Shown piece after piece: positions 6,680 to 11,984 of a stretch of DNA of 11,984 nucleotides. Source of the stretch: JAZQUM01 sp045631305 (GTDB lineage Bacteria > Bacillota > Clostridia > Oscillospirales > Oscillospiraceae). The number at the start of each line of letters is the position of its first letter. Positions within the stretch are counted from its first letter, which is position 1. The notes beneath the pieces were generated by a model. That model worked only from the letters and a program-made list of their open reading frames with translations, ran no database searches and was not told the DNA's origin. The stretch covers positions 1 to 11,984 of the forward strand of contig JAZQUM010000025.1 of the NCBI GenBank assembly GCA_045631305.1, given 5' to 3'. Position numbers and translations under genes: made by a program.

Positions 6680-7354
6680 ATGCTGGGATATGTTGCTTTT
6701 GGAAATGGCTTTCGGGTGCGGAGTGGGGAAGAGGAGATCTGCGGCGGAAGATTTCTTTGTGTGTATTTGCCTGCAAAAAGTCGGGAGCTGCAGATTCGCA
6801 AAGCGGCACGGATTTTAAGAAAAAGAGGTGTGCGCCGCGCGGTGTTTCCTGCGGGATACGATGCGGCAAGCTGGAAACGGTGGGGGATAGAGGCAGTGGA
6901 AAGCCTTGCTTTTCGCCGCCGGCTTTTGTTGCGGATCCTTTGGTGGGGACTGAGGGAAGAAAAGTGGGTTCGAGCGGGCATCTGCACCCAAAACGTCGAT
7001 TTTTGGGTGCAGAAGGCGGCGAGGTTTCTAGCGGGGGAGAGTCGCTACCTTTTTCTGGATTGCGGCGAGGGAGCGGAGGAATTGGCTTTGATGTTGCAGC
7101 GGGAATGGGGCATTGCTGCGGTGCAAGAGTCCACGGCAGCTCAACTTTCGGCCTGCGATTTTTTGCTGCTATTTACAGAGCGGAAAGAGATAGGTTGTCG
7201 CGGCGTTACATTGCCGTTTTATGCCGGGGCAGCGCTTCCGTGGAAATACCGTTTTTGGGGGATAGAAAAGTGTCCGGAAGCGGATCATGAGCAGTTGGGG
7301 CAGGCTCTTTGTGAAATGGGAATATTGAAAGAAAAAGATGTAGAAATATTTTAA
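6680..7354 (+). CDS. Unrecognised 224-residue protein
   Basis: I cannot assign a family. The protein is rich in Arg, Trp, Leu and Ala. A basic first half (about 25-95) has alternating beta/helix character (RFLCVYLPAKSRELQIRKAARILRKRGVRRAVFP), like a small Rossmann-like fold. A second beta/alpha unit follows at about 118-165 (YLFLDCGEGAEELALMLQREWGI then DFLLLFT). There is no signal peptide and no membrane segment; the WWGLREE stretch near 88-95 is too short. The ATG abuts the previous gene's terminator. The only Shine-Dalgarno-like sequence, GGAGAGGG (6662-6669), is part of the terminator stem. No promoter is visible upstream. Codons differ from the neighbours (GAG, GCG, CGG and GGG common), suggesting low expression. 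Its frame stays open for 675 bases and stops just before the greA promoter, which supports a real gene over chance. Confidence 0.7.
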   Translation: MLGYVAFGNGFRVRSGEEEICGGRFLCVYLPAKSRELQIRKAARILRKRGVRRAVFPAGYDAASWKRWGIEAVESLAFRRRLLLRILWWGLREEKWVRAGICTQNVDFWVQKAARFLAGESRYLFLDCGEGAEELALMLQREWGIAAVQESTAAQLSACDFLLLFTERKEIGCRGVTLPFYAGAALPWKYRFWGIEKCPEADHEQLGQALCEMGILKEKDVEIF

Positions 7355-7366
7355 AAGCTGCCCATC

Positions 7367-7395
7367 TTGACAATTATTGGGGAAGATTCTATAAT
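7367..7395 (+). promoter_or_regulatory. Perfect-consensus promoter of greA-lysS
   Basis: TTGACA (7367-7372) and TATAAT (7390-7395) match the sigma-A consensus at 12 of 12 bases with an exact 17-base spacer. A second TATAAT at 7409-7414 lacks a good -35 partner. Transcription should start near 7402, leaving a leader of about 90 bases. Confidence 0.88.
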
Positions 7396-7426
7396 AATTT
7401 GGATACTGTATAATAGAATAAGTGTG

Positions 7427-7461
7427 TCCGCATATATAGGGATTTGAACTGCAAATGCGGA
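7427..7461 (+). promoter_or_regulatory. Leader structure of the greA transcript
   Basis: TCCGCAT (7427-7433) is the reverse complement of ATGCGGA (7455-7461), with a 21-base loop. A competing small hairpin, ATTTG (7442-7446) with CAAAT (7452-7456), would overlap the right arm. This might be a switchable leader or only a weak stem. No T-run follows. Confidence 0.35.
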
Positions 7462-7494
7462 TGCTAAAATACGATGCAGCAGAAAGGGTACGAA

Positions 7495-7971
7495 ATGAAA
7501 AAAGAATTTAAGATGAGTCAGGCGCGCTTCGATGAACTGAAGGCAGAACTGGAGTATAACAAGACTACCCGCGCCGATGAAGTTTCCGAACAGATCAAGA
7601 TCGCCCGCGGCTTTGGTGACCTTTCCGAAAACAGCGAATATGATGAAGCTAAGAACGAACAGGGCAAGCTTTATTCCCGCATTGCTGAACTGGAAAACAT
7701 TCTTGAAAATGCCGTGATCGTGGACGAAAGCGAAGCTGACTCCGATAAGGTATCCATCGGCTGCAAGGTAGTTGTTACCAATCTTGCTACCGGCAAGGAA
7801 ATGCCTGCATACAAGATCGTTGGTTCTCAGGAAGCCGATCCTATGCACGGCGCTATGAGCGAAGAATCCCCCTTCGGCAAGGCCCTGATGGGCGCTAAGG
7901 TGGGCGACATCGTTAAGGTGGAAGCACCCGTAGGCGTGATCAACTACAAGGTTGAACGCATCGAAAGATAA
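7495..7971 (+). CDS. greA: Transcription elongation factor GreA
   Basis: A 158-residue factor that enters the secondary channel of RNA polymerase and stimulates cleavage of backtracked transcripts. The N-terminal coiled coil (about 1-75) carries the tip motif GDLSENSEYDEAKNEQ. Asp42 and Glu45 are predicted to act at the polymerase active site. The C-terminal FKBP-like domain follows, with ESPFGKALMGAKVGDIV in its conserved place. The frame is open from 7474, but the ATG at 7495 is chosen: AGAAAGGG precedes it by six bases and it gives the usual GreA length. It sits 26 bases before lysS with no terminator between, an arrangement common in Firmicutes. Strong promoter and biased codons point to high expression. 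Confidence 0.96.
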   Translation: MKKEFKMSQARFDELKAELEYNKTTRADEVSEQIKIARGFGDLSENSEYDEAKNEQGKLYSRIAELENILENAVIVDESEADSDKVSIGCKVVVTNLATGKEMPAYKIVGSQEADPMHGAMSEESPFGKALMGAKVGDIVKVEAPVGVINYKVERIER

Positions 7972-7997
7972 GATAGACACAGAGGAGGCCCCATTTT

Positions 7998-9503
7998 ATG
8001 TCTGAAGAAAAGAATGTTCAGGTGCAGGCTGAAAAGGCACCCGATATGAATCAGATCCTGAAGGTTCGTCGCGAAAAGCTGAAGAATCTACAGGATGCAG
8101 GCATGGATCCTTTTGTAGAAACCAAGTTTGTGGTTTCCACCCATGCCCAGGAAGTGAAGGACGATTTTGATGCCCTGGAAGGCAAGGAAATTACCATTGC
8201 CGGTCGTTTGATGAGCAAGCGCGGCATGGGTAAGGTCAGCTTCTGCGATCTGCAGGATAAGTCCGGCCGTGTGCAGCTTTATGCCCGCCGTGACGAAATG
8301 GACGTGGAAGAATACAACCGCTTCAAGAAGTACGATATTGGTGATATCGTGGGCGTTACCGGTGAAGTGTTCCGCACCGAACGCGGCGAAATCAGCGTGC
8401 GCGTGAAGGAAGTAAAGCTTCTTTCCAAGTCTCTGCTGCCCCTGCCCGAAAAGTTCCACGGCCTGCAGGATAAGGAAATTCGTTATCGTCAGCGCTATGT
8501 AGACCTCATCATGAACGCTGATTCCCGCAACAACTTCATCATCCGCAGCAAGTTCGTGAAGTATCTGCGTAACTTCCTGGATAACCGCGGTTACATGGAA
8601 GTGGAAACTCCCGTTCTCAACACTCTGGCCGGCGGCGCATCTGCACGCCCCTTCATTACCCACCACAACACCCTCGATATCGATATGTACATGCGTATCG
8701 CTACCGAGCTGCACCTCAAGCGCCTCATCGTTGGCGGTCTTGAACGCGTGTACGAAGTGGGCCGTATCTTCCGCAACGAAGGTATGGATACCAAGCACAA
8801 CCCCGAGTTCACCACCGTTGAACTGTATGAAGCTTATGCTGACTTCAACGATATGATGGACCTCTTTGAAGATCTGCTCTCCGGCGCCGCTCAGGAGATC
8901 CTTGGCACTACCAAGGTCAACTGGCAGGGCTTTGAAGTGGATCTGGCCAAGGGTTGGAAGCGCATGACCATGGCTGAAGCCGTTAAGGAATATGTGGGCA
9001 TTGACTTCATGGCAATTGAAGACGATGCTGAAGCAGTGGCTGCTGCCAAGGCTGCAGGCATTGATATGGACGGTGTGGAACCCACCTGGGGCCATGCTCT
9101 CTATGAATCCTTCGACCAGAAGGTGGAAGAAAAGCTGATCCAGCCCACCTTTATCACCATGCATCCCGTGGATGTTTCTCCCCTTGCAAAGCGTAGCGCC
9201 AAGTATCCCCGCCTGACCGAGCGCTTCGAGCTCTTCATCTGCCACAGCGAAATGGGCAATGCCTTCTCCGAACTCAACGACCCCATCGATCAGAAGCAGC
9301 GCTTCCAGAGACAGGTTGAGCTTCGCGCCAAGGGCAACGATGAAGCTGAAATGATGGACGAAGATTTCATCACCGCACTGGAATACGGTATGCCTCCTAC
9401 GGGCGGTCTGGGCATCGGTATCGACCGCTGCTGCATGCTGCTCACCGGCTCCGACTCCATCCGTGATGTGCTGCTCTTCCCCACCATGAAGCCCCTGGAT
9501 TGA
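7998..9503 (+). CDS. lysS: Lysyl-tRNA synthetase (class II)
   Basis: A 501-residue cytosolic enzyme charging tRNA-Lys with lysine. An N-terminal OB-fold anticodon-binding domain (about 65-145; EITIAGRLMSKRGMGKVSFCDLQD) is followed by the class II core. The linker RYRQRYVDLI is followed by motif 1 (about 179-206), motif 2 (about 249-280; ERVYEVGRIFRNEG and PEFTTVELYEA) and motif 3 near the C-terminus (GLGIGIDR ending at residue 477, then LLTGSDSIRDVLLFP). The length and the RNEGMDTKHNPEFT box are those of LysRS, not AspRS or AsnRS. The ATG is preceded by AGAGGAGG with a nine-base gap. Codons are strongly biased as in tuf. It is co-transcribed with greA. No T-box leader is seen, so it is not riboswitch-controlled here. 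Confidence 0.98.
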   Translation: MSEEKNVQVQAEKAPDMNQILKVRREKLKNLQDAGMDPFVETKFVVSTHAQEVKDDFDALEGKEITIAGRLMSKRGMGKVSFCDLQDKSGRVQLYARRDEMDVEEYNRFKKYDIGDIVGVTGEVFRTERGEISVRVKEVKLLSKSLLPLPEKFHGLQDKEIRYRQRYVDLIMNADSRNNFIIRSKFVKYLRNFLDNRGYMEVETPVLNTLAGGASARPFITHHNTLDIDMYMRIATELHLKRLIVGGLERVYEVGRIFRNEGMDTKHNPEFTTVELYEAYADFNDMMDLFEDLLSGAAQEILGTTKVNWQGFEVDLAKGWKRMTMAEAVKEYVGIDFMAIEDDAEAVAAAKAAGIDMDGVEPTWGHALYESFDQKVEEKLIQPTFITMHPVDVSPLAKRSAKYPRLTERFELFICHSEMGNAFSELNDPIDQKQRFQRQVELRAKGNDEAEMMDEDFITALEYGMPPTGGLGIGIDRCCMLLTGSDSIRDVLLFPTMKPLD

Positions 9504-9511
9504 TAAGTTAT

Positions 9512-9546
9512 GATAACCCAAGATATCTCGGATATCTTGGGTTATC
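9512..9546 (+). terminator. Perfect 16-base hairpin after lysS
   Basis: GATAACCCAAGATATC (9512-9527) pairs fully with GATATCTTGGGTTATC (9531-9546) around a three-base loop. It lies eight bases after the stop and probably ends the greA-lysS transcript. The tail is only CAATTTGCTTT, a weak T-tract, so termination may be incomplete. Confidence 0.65.
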
Positions 9547-9596
9547 CAATTTGCTTTAGCACAAATCATTAAAAGCGAAGGGACAAATGTGAAATC

Positions 9597-10418
9597 ATGA
9601 AGCACAGTGCCTGGTTTAAAAGTATTATGTATGCTATTCAGGGCGCCATTGTGGGTGTTGGGGCTATTTTACCCGGTGTCAGCGGCGGCGTGCTGTGTGT
9701 GGCGTTTGGGATTTATGAGCCTATGATGGCTCTTTTGACCCATCCGATGAAATCTTTTAAAACTTACTATAAAATGTTCCTGCCTTTCTTGGTGGGTTGG
9801 GCATTGGGTTTTGTCTTTCTTGCCAAAGGGGTGGAGATGCTTTTTGCGCTTTCGTCCACCGTTACTTTGATGCTTTTCTTTGGCCTTATTTGCGGCACGG
9901 TTCCTGAGCTTTTCAAAAAATCCGAAAAGAGCGATCCCGATAGCAGCTGGACCCCGTTTGTTATTACTGTTTCTTTGGCATATCTTTTCTTTCATGTGCT
10001 GGAAAACAGTGTGGCGGTTGCCATAGCACCTTCTTTTGCAAGCTTTATGCTGTGCGGCGCTTTGTGGGGATTGAGCCTTATCGTTCCGGGCTTGACGTCT
10101 TCCACAATCTTGATTTTCTTGGGGCTTTTTGAACCGCTGACGGCGGGAATCGGTTCGCTGGATGTGGCGGTTCTGCTGCCGTTTCTTATTGGCATCGCTA
10201 TTACTGTGCTGCTTTTTGCCCGCCTTGTTACCATGCTTTTTGAAAAGCACTATCCTCTGGTTTCCCGTGTGATTTTAGGTTTCGTCATCGCATCGTCACT
10301 GAAGATCTTGCCGTCGACTTTTGATAGCATGGGCTTGCTTGTGATCTCGCTGGCCTGTTTTGTTGGCGGTTTTGTTGTGGCGCGGGCGATGGACCGTGTC
10401 CAGGAAAAAGAGAAATAA
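9597..10418 (+). CDS. popT: DUF368 protein, undecaprenyl-phosphate translocase PopT
   Basis: A 273-residue polytopic membrane protein of the DUF368 family, members of which (PopT) were identified as undecaprenyl-phosphate flippases that recycle the lipid carrier of cell-wall synthesis to the cytosolic face. Function here is by family. The hallmark internal repeat is seen: GVGAILPGVSGGVLCVAFGI (21-40) and the partner SLIVPGLTSSTILIFLGLF (160-178), each a hydrophobic helix with a central PG(V/L)(S/T) motif. Other hydrophobic stretches lie near 60-78, 85-103, 118-145, 190-215, 225-240 and 245-262. The best ribosome-binding sequence, GAAGGGA (9577-9583), is 13 bases from the ATG, longer than usual, so initiation may be weak. 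No confident promoter is seen, so read-through from lysS is possible. It is followed 18 bases later by the phosphatidyltransferase gene. Confidence 0.87.
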   Translation: MKHSAWFKSIMYAIQGAIVGVGAILPGVSGGVLCVAFGIYEPMMALLTHPMKSFKTYYKMFLPFLVGWALGFVFLAKGVEMLFALSSTVTLMLFFGLICGTVPELFKKSEKSDPDSSWTPFVITVSLAYLFFHVLENSVAVAIAPSFASFMLCGALWGLSLIVPGLTSSTILIFLGLFEPLTAGIGSLDVAVLLPFLIGIAITVLLFARLVTMLFEKHYPLVSRVILGFVIASSLKILPSTFDSMGLLVISLACFVGGFVVARAMDRVQEKEK

Positions 10419-10436
10419 TATTTGAGGGAGATTGCT

Positions 10437-11027
10437 ATGCGCTTGATCGGTTTTTATGATTATACCGTTGTGCTGACCTATCTGAGTCTTGTTTCTTCGC
10501 TTAGTGGTATGGTTTGTGTCTGTAGGGGCTATTTTTGGCCTGCAGTGGGCTGTCTGATACTCTCTGGTATCTGCGACATGTTTGATGGGATCGTGGCCCG
10601 TTCCAAGAAAAACAGGACTACAGATGAAAAGAATTTTGGCATTCAGCTGGATTCTTTGTGCGATGTGGTTTGTTTCGGCGTATTTCCTGCAACGCTGCTG
10701 TATTTCAGTGATGTGGACAGTTTGGCAGGTATTGCGCTTTTGATTTTCTATGTGCTGTGCGCACTGATTCGCCTTGCGTTTTTCAGTGTGCTGGAAACCA
10801 AGCGCCAGATGACGGAAGACGGCTGTGCCAAGGCGTACCGTGGCTTGCCTGTGACTACTTCTGCCATGATTTATCCTCCTGTTTTCTTTTTGGGGATGTG
10901 GTTGCCTGAAGCGGTAAAAATGGCGGTATACTACGCGCTGCCTTTTGTGGTAGGCTGTCTCTTTATTCTGGATGTTCGTATTCCCAAGATCGATTTTGGA
11001 AAGATTTTATTTGGTCGCAAAAAGTGA
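10437..11027 (+). CDS. CDP-alcohol phosphatidyltransferase
   Basis: A 196-residue integral membrane enzyme that transfers a phosphatidyl group from CDP-diacylglycerol to an alcohol, as in phosphatidylserine or phosphatidylglycerophosphate synthases. The catalytic signature is seen: Asp47, Asp50-Gly51, Ala54-Arg55, Gly68, Asp72 and Asp76 (CDMFDGIVAR, then FGIQLDSLCD). The linker between the AR and the following Gly is 12 residues, against 8 in the usual consensus DG-x2-AR-x8-G-x3-D-x3-D, so acceptor assignment is left open. The whole protein is hydrophobic, with five or six transmembrane segments and a Lys-rich end (GRKK). The frame continues upstream to a TTG at 10422, but ATG 10437 is taken because GAGGGAG lies six bases before it. 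It is downstream of the DUF368 gene, which suggests a shared lipid role. Confidence 0.85.
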   Translation: MRLIGFYDYTVVLTYLSLVSSLSGMVCVCRGYFWPAVGCLILSGICDMFDGIVARSKKNRTTDEKNFGIQLDSLCDVVCFGVFPATLLYFSDVDSLAGIALLIFYVLCALIRLAFFSVLETKRQMTEDGCAKAYRGLPVTTSAMIYPPVFFLGMWLPEAVKMAVYYALPFVVGCLFILDVRIPKIDFGKILFGRKK

Positions 11028-11036
11028 AAATAAGTG

Positions 11037-11072
11037 AAAGCACCCGGTGTTAAAAGGCATCGGGTGCTTTTT
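11037..11072 (+). terminator. Terminator after the phosphatidyltransferase gene
   Basis: Stem of 13 pairs (11037-11049 with 11058-11070: AAAGCACCCGGTG / CATCGGGTGCTTT, one G-T wobble), loop of eight bases, then a T-run to 11072. It ends the popT-phosphatidyltransferase transcript. Confidence 0.9.
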
Positions 11073-11122
11073 ATAACATAAAGGGGCGAAAAATGCGCGT
11101 ATACTATTTAATATAGAAATGC

Positions 11123-11151
11123 TTGAAAAATGAAAAACCCTATGATATAAC
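11123..11151 (+). promoter_or_regulatory. Promoter of the TrmH-family methyltransferase gene
   Basis: TTGAAA (11123-11128) and TATAAC (11146-11151) lie 17 bases apart, each matching consensus at five of six bases. Start of transcription is expected near 11158. A small stem GATGTT (11170-11175) / AACATC (11184-11189) lies in the leader. Confidence 0.6.
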
Positions 11152-11214
11152 ATAATAGATATAATGCGGGATGTTATAAACAAAACATCTCAAGGCAAGG
11201 GAAAGGAGCAAGAG

Positions 11215-11976
11215 ATGAAGATGGAAATTATTTCCAGCCGCAGCAATGCGCTGTGCACACATATTCGGAAGCTTGCTTCTTCGGCATCTTACCGTAAGGA
11301 AAAGGGTGAGTTCCTTTGCGATAGCCCCAAGCTTTTGAAAGAAGCGCTCCTTTGGGGAGCTGAGATCTTGTGTGTGGTGTTTACAGAAGGGATGGAAGTG
11401 CCTGCGCTGCCCGATTCGGTGCGCCTTGTATGCGTGGCAGGTGATTTGATGGAATCCATTTCTCCTATGAAAGCGCCTCAGGGTGTGCTTTTTACCTGCC
11501 GTATGACGGGAGAAAATTTGCCTGATGTGCTGCCGGATAAGCACTATGTGGTTTTGGACGGTGTGCAGGACCCCGGTAACGTGGGAACGATCCTTCGCTC
11601 GCTGGATGCCTTTGATGCGGATGGAATGATTCTTTTGAACGGCTGCGCCGATCTTTACAACCCTAAAACGGTGCGTGCCACCATGGGGGCGTTGTTCCGC
11701 AGAAAGGTATGGAACTGCACAGCGGCAGAGCTTAAGGCAACCTTGGATAAAAGTAATATGCCTCTTTATGGTGCAGCGTTGCGGGATGATACCGTGGATG
11801 CCCGCGAGGCTGATTATACCTGCGCGGCAGTCGCCATCGGCAGCGAGGGCCGTGGTTTGAGCGAAGAAGTGCTGGCCATGTGCCACCGCACCATCCGCAT
11901 TCCCATGAGTGAGCGGTGTGAGTCGCTGAATGCGGCTATTGCGGCATCGGTTTTGCTTTGGGAGATGTACCGATAA
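11215..11976 (+). CDS. TrmH/SpoU-family RNA 2'-O-methyltransferase
   Basis: A 253-residue SPOUT-class enzyme that methylates ribose 2'-OH in rRNA or tRNA using S-adenosylmethionine. An N-terminal substrate-binding region (about 1-100; SNALCTHIRKLASSASYRKEKGEFLCDSPKLLKEAL) is followed by the knotted catalytic domain. Motif 1 is LDGVQDPGNVGTILRSL (114-130; Asn122, Arg128), motif 2 is AIGSEGRGLS (207-216) and motif 3 is IPMSERCESLNAAIAASVLLWEMYR (229-253; Asn239). The combination resembles the 23S rRNA TsnR/YsgA type, but the target nucleotide cannot be read from sequence. The frame is open from 11164. The ATG at 11215 is chosen because AAAGGAG ends six bases before it; another in-frame ATG lies at 11221. 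The window ends after the stop with AGAAAGG, possibly the ribosome binding site of a further gene. Confidence 0.93.
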   Translation: MKMEIISSRSNALCTHIRKLASSASYRKEKGEFLCDSPKLLKEALLWGAEILCVVFTEGMEVPALPDSVRLVCVAGDLMESISPMKAPQGVLFTCRMTGENLPDVLPDKHYVVLDGVQDPGNVGTILRSLDAFDADGMILLNGCADLYNPKTVRATMGALFRRKVWNCTAAELKATLDKSNMPLYGAALRDDTVDAREADYTCAAVAIGSEGRGLSEEVLAMCHRTIRIPMSERCESLNAAIAASVLLWEMYR

Positions 11977-11984
11977 AAGAAAGG

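Noticed and set aside
7885..7997. T-box riboswitch before lysS
   Set aside because: The greA-lysS gap is only 26 bases and the greA leader lacks a T-box sequence or specifier stem.
8088..9605. A 505-codon open frame on the minus strand
   Set aside because: It lies antisense to lysS, which is unmistakable. It encodes no recognisable family and arises from the strongly biased codons of the sense gene; no ribosome binding site.
1..11984. Mobile element, CRISPR, toxin-antitoxin or defence island
   Set aside because: No direct repeat series, terminal inverted repeats, transposase or integrase motifs, or nuclease genes are visible; gene order is housekeeping throughout.

Overview
The window reads as an ordinary chromosomal segment of a low-to-mid-GC, Gram-positive-type anaerobe of the Clostridia, most likely the gut Oscillospiraceae/Ruminococcaceae group. 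This is inferred from the DUF4830 protein, the FtsEX cassette with a PcsB-type coiled-coil M23 hydrolase, the greA-lysS pair, the strong AGGAGG-type ribosome binding sites, the sigma-A promoters and the TAA/TGA stops. I see no tRNA, rRNA, CRISPR array, transposase, integrase, toxin-antitoxin or defence gene. Eleven genes fill nearly all of the DNA, and no gap exceeds 300 bases.

Layout. (1) Bases 2-928 hold the 3' three quarters of tuf (EF-Tu). It ends in a bidirectional hairpin terminator shared with a convergent minus-strand DUF4830 membrane-anchored protein (1003-1470). (2) Starting divergently at 1571 is an RsuA-type 16S rRNA pseudouridine synthase. (3) At 2455-3543, behind its own strong promoter, is a CdaR/PucR-type regulator closed by a terminator. 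(4) A 262-base control region (3544-3805) carries two hairpins, a sigma-A-like promoter with a perfect 7+4+7 palindrome over its -10, and a leader hairpin. It precedes ftsE-ftsX (overlapping ATGA) and a secreted PcsB-like coiled-coil/M23 peptidase. Together these form a cell-wall hydrolase control unit: an ABC ATPase and membrane subunit predicted to act on the hydrolase outside the membrane. (5) An unrecognised 224-residue protein (6680-7354) starts on the last bases of the M23 gene's terminator. (6) A perfect-consensus promoter drives greA and lysS, which form an operon for transcript cleavage and lysyl-tRNA charging. (7) A DUF368/PopT undecaprenyl-phosphate translocase and a CDP-alcohol phosphatidyltransferase form a small lipid-related operon. 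(8) A TrmH/SpoU-family rRNA methyltransferase with its own promoter closes the window.

How they fit together: translation and transcription housekeeping (tuf, rsuA-like, greA, lysS, trmH-like) alternates with envelope functions (ftsEX-M23, DUF368, phosphatidyltransferase). Codon use follows expected expression. tuf, greA and lysS are strongly biased (GAA for Glu, CGT/CGC for Arg), while the 6680-7354 gene uses GAG, GCG and CGG freely. I do not see a new multi-gene system. The most worthwhile leads are the ftsE control region with its neighbouring regulator, the FtsEX partner with a complete M23 catalytic set, and the orphan gene embedded in a terminator.
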